Shown: positions 16,951-24,980 of the stretch, in pieces
Layout of the letters: every line of letters starts with the position of its first letter
How positions within the stretch are numbered: position 1 is the first letter of the stretch
NCBI RefSeq assembly: GCF_945906775.1
Contig: NZ_CAMDRE010000002.1
Coordinates: forward strand, 1 to 64,000
From: Citrobacter sp. Marseille-Q6884
GTDB lineage: Bacteria > Pseudomonadota > Gammaproteobacteria > Enterobacterales > Enterobacteriaceae
DNA: 64,000 bases
Direction: 5' to 3'
The notes under the pieces: generated by a model
Databases searched by the model: none
What the model saw: only the letters and a program-made list of their open reading frames with translations
What the model was told of the DNA's origin: nothing
Position numbers and translations under genes: made by a program

Positions 16951-18162
16951 ATGAAAATTTTATTAGTCAATAAGTTCTTTTTCATTAAAGGCGGCGCGGA
17001 AACGGTCTATTTTCAAGAGCGCGACATGCTGAAGCGGGCTGGCGTAGAGGTGATCGATTTCTCGATGCAGCATGAGAAAAATTTCCCTTCTGATTATGCC
17101 GATTATTTCGTCAGGAATGTGGATTACCATCAACAGAGTGATCTTCTGGGGGGAATCAAAACGGCGGTTAACTTTATTCATAACGCTGAAGCCTGTAAAA
17201 AAATGCTGGCGTTATTGCAGAAAGAGCGCCCGGATGTCGTCCACTTTCATAATATCTACCACCAGCTGACGCCCGCGTTGATTAAAGTTGCGCGTAACTT
17301 TGGCTGCAAAACGGTGTTGACCGCCCACGACTATAAAATTGTTTGTCCTGCTTACTCAATGCTGCGGGAGGGAAAGGTTTGCGATGCCTGTATCACCGGG
17401 ACCGTGTTCAATGCGTTCAAATACCGCTGCCAGGAAGGCTCTGCCTCAAAAAGCTTGCTGCTCTCTTTGGAGGCGACCTGGCAATATATCGCCCAAAACT
17501 ACCAGGCGCTGGATGTGATTATTTCACCCAGTCAGTTTTTACGCGGTATTTTACGGCGTAAATTGCCGAATTCCCGTATCGATGTGATCGTCAATGGCGT
17601 TGATGACAGCAAGCCAGTTACGGAGATCAATGATGACGGGTATTTACTCTATTTTGGCCGCTTAAGCCGTGAAAAGGGGGTGGCAACGTTGGCGCTGGCT
17701 CATCAGAAAATGCGTAACAAAGCGCCCCTGAAAGTTGTGGGGCACGGCCCGCTCTATGATGGGCTGGTGGCTAAATACCCGGATGTCGAATTTGTCGGTT
17801 ACGTGCAGCAGGGAGAGGCGCTGGATAACCTGATAAAACATGCCAGGGCCGTGATCCTGCCCTCGGAGTGTTATGAGAACTGCTCGATGGCGGTGTTAGA
17901 AGCGATGGCATTCGCGAAACCCGTGATCGGGGCGCGTATTGGGGGGATCCCTGAGCAAATTCGCGATGGCATCGAAGGGATTCTATTTGAACCGGGCAAT
18001 GCGCAGGCGCTGGCGGATGCGATGGATACCCTGATAGATGACCCGGAAAAAGCACGTGTGATGGGCTTATGTGGGCGTGAACGTTTGAGTGAAAAATATG
18101 CGCTTCGCAAGCATATGGATACGCTGCAGACGTTATATCAAGAACTTTTGGGCAGGCCATAA
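16951..18162 (+). CDS. Family 4 glycosyltransferase (first of two)
   Basis: 403 residues with the GT-B fold. The N-terminal domain opens KILLVNKFFFIKGGAETVYF, with GG for donor phosphate contact; the C-terminal domain has YFGRLSREKGV and the EX7E element in PSECYENCSMAVLEAMA followed by GARIGGIPE. It is probably a retaining transferase that adds a sugar to the exopolysaccharide repeat unit in the cytoplasm. It ends one base before the next start. A CxxC-like cluster (CPAYSMLREGKVCDAC, about 132-147) is unusual for the family and may bind a metal. Confidence 0.87.
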   Translation: MKILLVNKFFFIKGGAETVYFQERDMLKRAGVEVIDFSMQHEKNFPSDYADYFVRNVDYHQQSDLLGGIKTAVNFIHNAEACKKMLALLQKERPDVVHFHNIYHQLTPALIKVARNFGCKTVLTAHDYKIVCPAYSMLREGKVCDACITGTVFNAFKYRCQEGSASKSLLLSLEATWQYIAQNYQALDVIISPSQFLRGILRRKLPNSRIDVIVNGVDDSKPVTEINDDGYLLYFGRLSREKGVATLALAHQKMRNKAPLKVVGHGPLYDGLVAKYPDVEFVGYVQQGEALDNLIKHARAVILPSECYENCSMAVLEAMAFAKPVIGARIGGIPEQIRDGIEGILFEPGNAQALADAMDTLIDDPEKARVMGLCGRERLSEKYALRKHMDTLQTLYQELLGRP

Positions 18163-18163
18163 T

Positions 18164-19276
18164 ATGGGTAAAAAAATCACTGTTTTTGGTACGCGTGGTA
18201 TTCCCGATGTATTGGGCGGGGTGGAAACGCATTGCCAGAATCTTTATCCCGCCATTAAGCAACTGTGTGATGTGGATATTTGCGTGATCGCCCGCTCGCC
18301 GTACGTGAATTACACGCGGTCCTCTTATAAGAAAGTAGAGACTTACGCGCTGTGGGCACCGAAAAAGCGTTCGCTGGAGGCCATTGTCCATTCTGTTTTG
18401 GCGGCGTTCAGAACCTGCATAGACGGCTCGGATATTGTCCATGTACATGCTATCGGCCCAGGGCTCGTTATTCCATTATTACGTGTGCTCGGGAAGAAGG
18501 TGGTGTTCACCCATCATGGTCCAGATTACGACCGCCAGAAATGGGGATATGTCGCCAAAAAAATATTGTTGCTGGGTGAGCGCTGGGCGGTGAAATATGC
18601 CAGCGAGGTGATTGTTATTTCTGATGTTATTAATCAGTTGATCCAGAATAAATACGGTCGCCATGACGCGCACTTAATTCATAATGGCGTGAATGAACCG
18701 CGGACGTTATCGGCGCATACCCTCCACACGACGCTCTCCCGGTTTGGACTACAGACTGACAACTATCTTGTGGTGGTCGGACGATTTGTGGAAGAAAAGG
18801 GGATGCACGATGCCATCTCCGCGTATCAACAAAGCGGTTTGAGTATGCCGCTTGTCTTAATTGGCGATGCGGATCATCCGACGGAGTACAGCATCAGACT
18901 CAAACAACTCGCCGCCGACACGCCCGGCGTGGTGATGACCGGTTTTTTAAGAGGCGATGAGCTACAGGCCGTGTTTTCGCAGGCAAAATTGTTTGTGATG
19001 CCTTCGTATCATGAAGGATTGCCGATAGCGCTGCTGGAGGCCATGTCATTTTCGCTGCCTGCTGTCGTCAGCGATATTCCGGCTAACCTGGAGGTACAAT
19101 TGCCTGCAGAGGCCTATTTCAATGTGGGTAATCTGGCAAGTCTGGCCGAGAAAATGACCGTCTGGTCGACAGCCAATAGCGTTGACTATAGTGTATATTT
19201 GCAAAACTATAACTGGCATGAAATCGCCAGAAAAACCGTCAACGTCTATCACTCAATTGATAAAGATATAGGTTAA
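18164..19276 (+). CDS. Family 4 glycosyltransferase (second of two)
   Basis: 370 residues from ATG 18164. GT-B fold with GTRGIPDVLGGVETHCQN at the N-terminus, a signature of the subfamily that includes rhamnosyl- and galactosyltransferases of capsule loci, and the C-terminal GRFVEEKGM and EX7E motif in PSYHEGLPIALLEAMSF. It acts in the cytoplasm on the lipid-linked repeat unit. An upstream in-frame start at 18089 lies inside the previous gene and is rejected. Confidence 0.87.
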   Translation: MGKKITVFGTRGIPDVLGGVETHCQNLYPAIKQLCDVDICVIARSPYVNYTRSSYKKVETYALWAPKKRSLEAIVHSVLAAFRTCIDGSDIVHVHAIGPGLVIPLLRVLGKKVVFTHHGPDYDRQKWGYVAKKILLLGERWAVKYASEVIVISDVINQLIQNKYGRHDAHLIHNGVNEPRTLSAHTLHTTLSRFGLQTDNYLVVVGRFVEEKGMHDAISAYQQSGLSMPLVLIGDADHPTEYSIRLKQLAADTPGVVMTGFLRGDELQAVFSQAKLFVMPSYHEGLPIALLEAMSFSLPAVVSDIPANLEVQLPAEAYFNVGNLASLAEKMTVWSTANSVDYSVYLQNYNWHEIARKTVNVYHSIDKDIG

Positions 19277-19278
19277 TT

Positions 19279-19686
19279 TTGACCAGTTCTCACAAGCATC
19301 CTCCCGCCATCGAACGATTTTATGCTGAGCTTGATCCGCAAATATCGCAGGCGTTAACCCCGGAACAAAAAGCAGGGATAGAGAGTGCGGTGGTTGCCAT
19401 TACGTTGGGCTCTAAGCACCGCGTTGATATTCGCAGAAGTTTTCCTTTTTTCGGTAAGCGTTTTTATCTGGTTTTTTTGTTTGGCCGGGATTTACGTCAG
19501 CGACATCGGCAGGAATCGACCTTATCGACAATCCTGCTCACCTGTTTGCTGTTGATTGCCGTACTGTTCGTGACTTGCTGCATATTGCTGACGCTTTACA
19601 TGATCAAATCAGCCTTGGGTATTGATGTGTTCCAGCATTTTCATGTGGGTATTTGGGACTGGTGGCTAAGCCTGAAAAACCACTAG
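19279..19686 (+). CDS. Small membrane protein of the exopolysaccharide operon
   Basis: 135 residues read from TTG 19279, two bases after the preceding stop codon. The N-terminal half is soluble and contains a PxxIERFYAELDPQISQALTPEQ helix-like stretch and a basic segment (KHRVDIRRSFPFFGKRFYLVFLFGRDLRQRHR); one strong membrane span follows (about 80-108). The operon position, tight spacing and lack of any other frame support a real gene. The soluble part looks like those of small polysaccharide-locus proteins that regulate synthesis, but I do not recognise the family. It could be an accessory factor for the transferases or the polymerase. Confidence 0.65.
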   Translation: MTSSHKHPPAIERFYAELDPQISQALTPEQKAGIESAVVAITLGSKHRVDIRRSFPFFGKRFYLVFLFGRDLRQRHRQESTLSTILLTCLLLIAVLFVTCCILLTLYMIKSALGIDVFQHFHVGIWDWWLSLKNH

Positions 19687-19715
19687 TGTTAACGCAATTG
19701 TGGGGCGTGACTGCG

Positions 19716-21107
19716 ATGAAAGCCAAATGGGTGACTGCGCTATTGGGGATGTTTTGTCCGTTGACGGTATTGGGCGCATTAACGACCGTAACGCCTAAAG
19801 CATTGACCGGTCCTTTGACGAATCCCGGGATAGGGGTGGCCAGTTTTCATCAGGGGTATGGTGAAACGCTGGGCCTGGCGGATTATCCCGACACCGGATT
19901 TGAATATGAGCGATTTTACTGGCGAGAGCTGGAACCGGTGGAAGGCCAGTACAATTTTGCGCTGGTTGATGAGGCGTTCAAATATGCGGCGGCTCATCGA
20001 CCCGCAATGAATGTCGGGCTGCGGTTTATGGCGCTCGCGGAGCCGGAAAGCGGTCCACAAATTCCTGACTGGCTGATTAAAAAAGGCGTAAAAGGCACAT
20101 GGACGCCGGATAAAAAAACCTTTGCCCCCGATTTAGATGATCCCCTGTTTATTGCCTACAGCCAGCGGCTGCTGAATGCCTTTGGGAAGCGTTATGATGG
20201 GAATCCGAATCTGGCCTTTGTGGATATTGGCATGGTTGGGGCGTGGGGAGAGTGGCATAACAGCAACTTTCCAACGCTGAAGCCGCTGCTGGAGAGATAC
20301 ACCACGGCGCAGTTGGATCGCTACGTCGCCATGCACTTTTCCGCTTTTCCTGTGACACCCAAAATCATGCTAATGAGTGGTGGGCAAAGTCTGGCGAACG
20401 CAGTCGCCAGAGGGGCGGGATGGCGTGCGGACTGTTGGGGTGACCTGCGCGTCTTTTCTGACAGCTGGAATCATATGAGAGATGATTATCCGCAACGCTT
20501 GCAGGCGGCCCAGAGGAGTTATTCAGGGTTTAATGATGCATGGAAACGCGCGCCGGTGAGTCTGGAAATGTGCTCTTATATGCCGGACTGGAAGAATACC
20601 TTTCATTATACGCGCGCTGAAGTGCAGGCTATCTTTGACTGGGCGGTGAAACAACATGCCAGCACCATTAATCTGAAATCAAGAACGGTCCCCAGTGAGT
20701 ATCGGCCTATTGTCGATGATGCGTTGACGAAGCTGGGTTATCGGTTTCGTTTGGCCTCCCTGAGTCACGAGTCAGTATGGGAAAAAGGCAAAAGCCTGGC
20801 GCTCACCAGTACCTGGTATAACGATGGCGTTGCACCAGTTTATCTTCCTTACACCCTGTCATTTCGCATCATGAATCAGGCTAATCAGGTGGTTGCTCAG
20901 GGGAATACGCCGCAGGATATTCGAACCTGGTTACCCGGTACGCATCCGGTCAATTATCTGTTGCCCATGCCTGATACCTTACCGAAAGGACACTATTTTA
21001 TTGAGACGGCAATGCTGGATAAGTCTGGCGCGGCAAGAATCAGTTTTGCCAATGAAGGGAAGCAGAGCAGTGGTTGGTATCGGATATCGACGATAACGGT
21101 AGAGTAG
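19716..21107 (+). CDS. Secreted DUF4832-type glycoside hydrolase-like protein
   Basis: 463 residues with a signal peptide (MKAKWVTALLGMFCPLTVLG). The mature part begins as a TIM-barrel-like domain with FEYERFYWRELEPVEGQYNF and the likely catalytic region MVGAWGEWHNS, in which the Glu is a good acid/base candidate, and ends in a beta-sandwich domain (about 360-460, WYNDGVAPVYLPYTLSF). It matches the DUF4832 hydrolase-like family. Role by context: trimming or cutting the exopolysaccharide in the periplasm or outside. I use ATG 19716 since it gives the signal peptide; the longer frame from 19653 overlaps the previous gene. Confidence 0.72.
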   Translation: MKAKWVTALLGMFCPLTVLGALTTVTPKALTGPLTNPGIGVASFHQGYGETLGLADYPDTGFEYERFYWRELEPVEGQYNFALVDEAFKYAAAHRPAMNVGLRFMALAEPESGPQIPDWLIKKGVKGTWTPDKKTFAPDLDDPLFIAYSQRLLNAFGKRYDGNPNLAFVDIGMVGAWGEWHNSNFPTLKPLLERYTTAQLDRYVAMHFSAFPVTPKIMLMSGGQSLANAVARGAGWRADCWGDLRVFSDSWNHMRDDYPQRLQAAQRSYSGFNDAWKRAPVSLEMCSYMPDWKNTFHYTRAEVQAIFDWAVKQHASTINLKSRTVPSEYRPIVDDALTKLGYRFRLASLSHESVWEKGKSLALTSTWYNDGVAPVYLPYTLSFRIMNQANQVVAQGNTPQDIRTWLPGTHPVNYLLPMPDTLPKGHYFIETAMLDKSGAARISFANEGKQSSGWYRISTITVE

Positions 21108-21115
21108 CGGACGAG

Positions 21116-21146
21116 CGTAATGAGCCCGCCAGGCAGGCTCATTACG
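21116..21146. terminator. Shared hairpin between convergent hydrolase and galE genes
   Basis: CGTAATGAGCC (21116-21126) pairs perfectly with GGCTCATTACG (21136-21146) across a 9-base loop. It lies 8 bases after both the hydrolase and the galE stop codons. There is no T-run, so it may act mainly to protect mRNA ends or in Rho-aided termination. Confidence 0.6.
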
Positions 21147-21154
21147 ACTATCAA

Positions 21155-22171
21155 TTACATGCGATACCCATTCGGGTTATTTTTCTGCCAGTTCCAGGTG
21201 TCGCGCATCATATCATCCAGATTGTGGGTCGCCTGCCAGCCTAATTCTGTACGTGCTAATGACGGGTCCGACCAACATTCAGCAATATCCCCAGGCCTTC
21301 TGGCGACAAACTGATAAGGAATTTGGGTTTGCGCGGCTTTTTCGAAAGCTTCAATCAGATTGAGCACGGAATAACCGATTCCGGTGCCGAGATTAAATAC
21401 CTTGAAGGCCGCGCCTTTATCCTGGCTGTCCAGTGCGGCCAAATGACCGGTTGCCAGATCCATCACATGAATATAATCGCGAACACCCGTGCCGTCTGGC
21501 GTCGGATAGTCATTGCCGAATACCGACACGGTTTCCAGCTTACCTATTGCAACCTGAGAAATATAAGGCACCAGGTTGTTGGGTATTCCATTCGGATCTT
21601 CCCCAATTCGGCCTGATGGATGGGCGCCAACCGGGTTAAAATAGCGCAGACAGGTGATGCGAAAATCAGGCTGGGCGTGTGAAAAATCCGCTAAAATTTG
21701 CTCAACCATATATTTGGACGTGCCGTACGGGTTGGTGGTCCCCCCAGTCCGTGCCTGCTCGTTTAGCGGTACGCTTTCGGGATTGCCGTATACCGTTGCA
21801 GAGGAACTAAAAATGAAATGGTTAACGCCAGCGGCTAACATTTCATGCAGTAAAACCAGCGTGCCCGTGACATTATTTTCATAGTAGGCGAGCGGTTCTT
21901 TCACCGACTCGGAAACCGATTTTAGTCCTGCGAAATGAATAACATCAGTAATATTATGCCTGGAAAAAATCGTTCTCAGCGCTTCTTTGTCCAGAATGTC
22001 AGCAATGTAGACCGTGGGTTCCCTTCCGGTGAGTTCCGCGACCCTGTCCAGCGATGTTCGAGAAGCGTTTGAGAGATTATCGATGACCACAACATCATCC
22101 CCTCTCTCCAGCAGTGTCAGCACGGTATGTGAACCAATATAACCTGCGCCACCAGTGACAAGAATTGCCAT
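21155..22171 (-). CDS. galE: UDP-glucose 4-epimerase GalE
   Basis: 338 residues, the standard GalE length, starting MAILVTGGAGYIGSHTVL with the NAD-binding TGGAGYIGS loop and the catalytic YGTSK (Tyr about 150) after SSSATVYG. It interconverts UDP-glucose and UDP-galactose in the cytoplasm. It is not in a galTK operon here: it faces the exopolysaccharide operon and follows a beta-propeller gene, so its likely job is supplying UDP-galactose for the polymer, beside a separate housekeeping galE that I assume lies elsewhere. GGAG 5 bases before ATG 22171 decides the start; the longer frame to 22228 is rejected. Confidence 0.96.
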   Translation of the reverse strand: MAILVTGGAGYIGSHTVLTLLERGDDVVVIDNLSNASRTSLDRVAELTGREPTVYIADILDKEALRTIFSRHNITDVIHFAGLKSVSESVKEPLAYYENNVTGTLVLLHEMLAAGVNHFIFSSSATVYGNPESVPLNEQARTGGTTNPYGTSKYMVEQILADFSHAQPDFRITCLRYFNPVGAHPSGRIGEDPNGIPNNLVPYISQVAIGKLETVSVFGNDYPTPDGTGVRDYIHVMDLATGHLAALDSQDKGAAFKVFNLGTGIGYSVLNLIEAFEKAAQTQIPYQFVARRPGDIAECWSDPSLARTELGWQATHNLDDMMRDTWNWQKNNPNGYRM

Positions 22172-22238
22172 ACAGTCTCCAGATATATGCTTTAAACCCG
22201 AACCATTTTCTACCAATGTTACTCGCAAATCCAGTGAA

Positions 22239-23177
22239 TCATTGATGCCTTCGGGAAAGATGAATACTTCTATATTTGATCATACACTTGTATGATATTT
22301 TTTTAAATATTGAGAATAAACTAAAGCTGAGTTTTTTAGTGTCATAAACAATATAGTTATCCGTGAAATTTAATGTGTGGACACCTTCGCTTTGGTTGAT
22401 GCTGGAATGTATTTGCTCCGTCATTTCCTCTGTAAAGGTAGAAGCATTGAGCGTGATTAATTCTTTGATGTAAATTGACTTGCCGTAAGTTTCCGGCGTG
22501 CACTCCTGGGTCAGGAAATACATTTTCTCATTTATTGTGTGAGGTGAACCGGCTCCCCGATGGTGTTCATTACACACATGCAATTCTGGGGTGATTTTTT
22601 TCCACGGTCCGCTCACCGCATCGGCGGTATGGAGGGTTAACGTATCTTCCATCGTGGTGGATAAAAGATAGAAGTGTCCATCACGTGCAAGCAAGACATT
22701 ATCAGTGAGCGCGATATCCGATAGTAATACGTTTATTTGTTTCCAGTGTGTGGGGAAATCTAAAGACTGGAATAAGATGACCTCTTTTCTCTCTGAAGAC
22801 TCGGGGATCATAAAGAGCTGGTCATTGCTGTAAAACAGGAAAGGAAAAGATAAATGACACTGCAGATGATCAAAACCTTCCAGTTTTACATCATCAAGCT
22901 CCACCAAATTAGCATCAAGTATGCGGCAGCGCAATATCCCTTTTGAATTGAGAAAGCTTAATGCCTCATAGAATATATATACTTTATTATCTCTTTCAAT
23001 AATGAAAGGATCGGCCTGGAAAGTATATTTCTTTTTGAGCTGTTGGGCCGTGGTGTTATTGAGAATGTCCAGCGTATTGGTCGGGAATCTATGTGGTTTA
23101 TTATTTTTAATGATCATAATATCCCACGATTCATGAAAGAATAACCTATCAACCAACCTGTTATTTTTCGCTCGCAT
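22239..23177 (-). CDS. Beta-propeller protein of polysaccharide loci (GIPC transferase N-terminal-like domain)
   Basis: 312 residues. Repeating blocks of the kind YTFQADPFIIERDNKVYIFYE, CHLSFPFLFYSNDQLFMIPES and ALTDNVLLARDGHFYLLST indicate a five-blade beta-propeller, as in the N-terminal domain of plant glucosamine inositolphosphorylceramide transferases and GH43-like proteins. In bacteria such proteins sit in surface-polysaccharide clusters, probably as glycan-modifying or transferase partners. No signal peptide, so cytoplasmic. I start at ATG 23177 because AAGGAG lies 9 bases upstream; an ATG at 23222 would add 15 residues but has no ribosome binding site. It is 67 bases upstream of galE in the same direction and likely co-transcribed. 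Confidence 0.65.
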   Translation of the reverse strand: MRAKNNRLVDRLFFHESWDIMIIKNNKPHRFPTNTLDILNNTTAQQLKKKYTFQADPFIIERDNKVYIFYEALSFLNSKGILRCRILDANLVELDDVKLEGFDHLQCHLSFPFLFYSNDQLFMIPESSERKEVILFQSLDFPTHWKQINVLLSDIALTDNVLLARDGHFYLLSTTMEDTLTLHTADAVSGPWKKITPELHVCNEHHRGAGSPHTINEKMYFLTQECTPETYGKSIYIKELITLNASTFTEEMTEQIHSSINQSEGVHTLNFTDNYIVYDTKKLSFSLFSIFKKISYKCMIKYRSIHLSRRHQ

Positions 23178-23338
23178 TCGCAACGGCTCCTTTTTATCGC
23201 TTAATTTGCTGCTGGTTCCCATAAGGCAACACTAACGAACAGTATAAAAGCTAGTAGCCAGAGTACTTTTTGTCCACTCACAGAAGTCGTGGTCAGGCGG
23301 TGTGATGTTGCCAGAGCATCCTTGCTCCAGTAGAACGA

Positions 23339-23974
23339 TTATTCGAAGTGAACCTGAGGGTTGTCTGCCAGTGACACAAACGTTTTGCTGTTTTTATCCA
23401 GGGTTCTGATCTCACCACTTTCAATGTCGTACACCCAACCGTGTAGACGAATTGCATTATCGCGCAGTCCGACAGCGACAGAAGGATGCGTTTTAATGTT
23501 GTTCAACTGGGCGATGACGTTCTCTTCCACCATGGCGTTGATTTTATCGGTTTCGTTATCCCAGGTTTTCTTTTCAACGACGGCTCTGGCGGCATCAGCA
23601 TAGTGCAGCCAGTGGGCGACGGCGGGCATCGGGTCCAGACACTGGTTGGCGGCGATGGCTTTCATGGCGCCGCAGTTTGAGTGACCACAGATAACGATGT
23701 CGGTTACGCCTAAGGCGACCACGGCGTATTCGATAGTGGCTGACACCCCACCCGGTTCCGGGCCAAAAGAGGGGACGATATTACCGGCGTTGCGGATAAC
23801 GAAAAGCTGTCCAGGCTCTTGCTGTGTCACAAGCTCTGGTACCAGGCGGCTGTCTGAGCAGGAGATGAAAAGTGCTTTAGGATTCTGGCTGGATGCCAGG
23901 CTGCGGAAGAGTTCCTTACGCTGAGGGAAAATCTCTTTTTGAAAGTTGAGGAAGCCCTCAATGATATGTTGCAT
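23339..23974 (-). CDS. Beta-class carbonic anhydrase (CynT-like)
   Basis: 211 residues. Zinc ligands C39, H98 and C101 and the D41-R43 dyad are present in FISCSDSRLVPE and VICGHSNCGAM. It interconverts CO2 and bicarbonate in the cytoplasm. The sequence is closer to E. coli CynT than to Can, but no cynS or cynX is next to it, so a role in cyanate use is not supported. The likely role is bicarbonate supply for carboxylation. It stands alone on the minus strand, between the propeller gene and the CigR/RcnB-like gene. Confidence 0.92.
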   Translation of the reverse strand: MQHIIEGFLNFQKEIFPQRKELFRSLASSQNPKALFISCSDSRLVPELVTQQEPGQLFVIRNAGNIVPSFGPEPGGVSATIEYAVVALGVTDIVICGHSNCGAMKAIAANQCLDPMPAVAHWLHYADAARAVVEKKTWDNETDKINAMVEENVIAQLNNIKTHPSVAVGLRDNAIRLHGWVYDIESGEIRTLDKNSKTFVSLADNPQVHFE

Positions 23975-24190
23975 AGCAGTGTCTCTTTTCTCTGTTTAAG
24001 CAGGTTATGATGAAGATCACACTTTCCAGTTTACCATCAGCAGACAGAAGAGAAAGACTTTATAGCCGTTCGGCGATTCGCTATGCGAAAAAGCCTGGCC
24101 ATTATTACTCATAAATCGGAGTAATAGAGATGGCTGATACCCAGGGAATACCGTACATTTTGTCTGTATCCCACACGTAAAGGAATCATC

Positions 24191-24697
24191 ATGTCCAGGC
24201 TCCGTACTTTAGCAACGGCCTTCGTCGCTGTTGCCGCAATAGCGATGTGTGCCACCCCTGCGTTAGCCAACCCCGGTAATGGGAACGGAAACGGGAATGG
24301 TAACAGTGGCAACCATGGCAATAGTGCGAACAAGAGTAATCATGGTAATAGTCAGAAAGGAAATTCGGATCAAAAAAACAACCCGAAATCCGAGTCACGT
24401 AAAAACTATGGCAAACCGGATCATGTCGATAGCGACATCAGTTTTCATGTGGCGCGGCAATACGCCGTCCAGTATGGATTGACCGGGTATAAATCCCTTC
24501 CCCCAGGTATTGCAAAAAACCTGGCGCGCGGAAAACCGCTGCCCCCGGGTATCGCCAAGAAAAGCGTTCCCGCCTCTATGCTGAATCAACTCCCGTATTA
24601 CCCGGGGTATGAGTGGCAGGTTGTCGGTGACAATCTGGTGCTGATTGCACTGAGTACGGCGATTGTGACCACCATCATCAATGGTGTGTTTGATTAA
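24191..24697 (+). CDS. Secreted CigR/RcnB-family protein
   Basis: 168 residues with a signal peptide (MSRLRTLATAFVAVAAIAMC, cleavage after ALA). The mature N-terminus is a low-complexity Gly/Asn/Ser/Lys stretch, GNGNGNGNGNSGNHGNS and onward to about residue 75. The second half has two LPPGIAK repeats and the YYPGYEW and VGDNLVLI elements of the RcnB-like domain, with a hydrophobic end. Salmonella CigR, a member of this family, is described as an anti-virulence inner-membrane protein; RcnB is a periplasmic factor in nickel/cobalt balance. Function here is open. AAGGA 6 bases before the ATG fixes the start; a strong terminator follows. Confidence 0.75.
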   Translation: MSRLRTLATAFVAVAAIAMCATPALANPGNGNGNGNGNSGNHGNSANKSNHGNSQKGNSDQKNNPKSESRKNYGKPDHVDSDISFHVARQYAVQYGLTGYKSLPPGIAKNLARGKPLPPGIAKKSVPASMLNQLPYYPGYEWQVVGDNLVLIALSTAIVTTIINGVFD

Positions 24698-24720
24698 CGT
24701 ATAAATAGCGATTAAAAACA

Positions 24721-24752
24721 AAAGACTACGATAACCTCGTGGTCTTTTTTTA
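24721..24752 (+). terminator. Rho-independent terminator after the CigR/RcnB-like gene
   Basis: AAAGACTACGA (24721-24731) pairs with TCGTGGTCTTT (24737-24747), one G-T pair, and runs into a tract of eight T. Confidence 0.85.
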
Positions 24753-24833
24753 TTTCCTTGCCCCAAAACGGTCTGTGCCAGACGACGCATTAATTGGGTT
24801 TTGATTTATTCATATAGAAAATAATAACAGCCA

Positions 24834-24849
24834 TCAATCAATTGATTGA
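24834..24849. promoter_or_regulatory. Perfect 16-base palindrome ahead of the SPFH operon
   Basis: TCAATCAATTGATTGA is its own reverse complement. It lies about 130 bases before the first gene of the SPFH/P-type ATPase operon and is a candidate operator. No regulator gene is adjacent. Confidence 0.4.
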
Positions 24850-24980
24850 GGAAGGGTTTATGTTTAGAATGTTATTTCATAACAATTCAAGCATGCAATT
24901 ATCCTTCCTGCCGCCAAAAACCGGATGCTTACTCGTTGTGTAGGTCGCGGTGTGGGAACCGGTTTACGGGAGCTGTTACG

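Noticed and set aside
23339..23974. Carbonic anhydrase as part of a cyanate operon (cynTS)
   Set aside because: No cynS, cynX or cynR frame lies next to it.
24846..24980. Extension of the first SPFH protein to an upstream ATG
   Set aside because: The added 45 residues are Cys-rich and unlike the family, while GTG 24981 has a good ribosome binding site.
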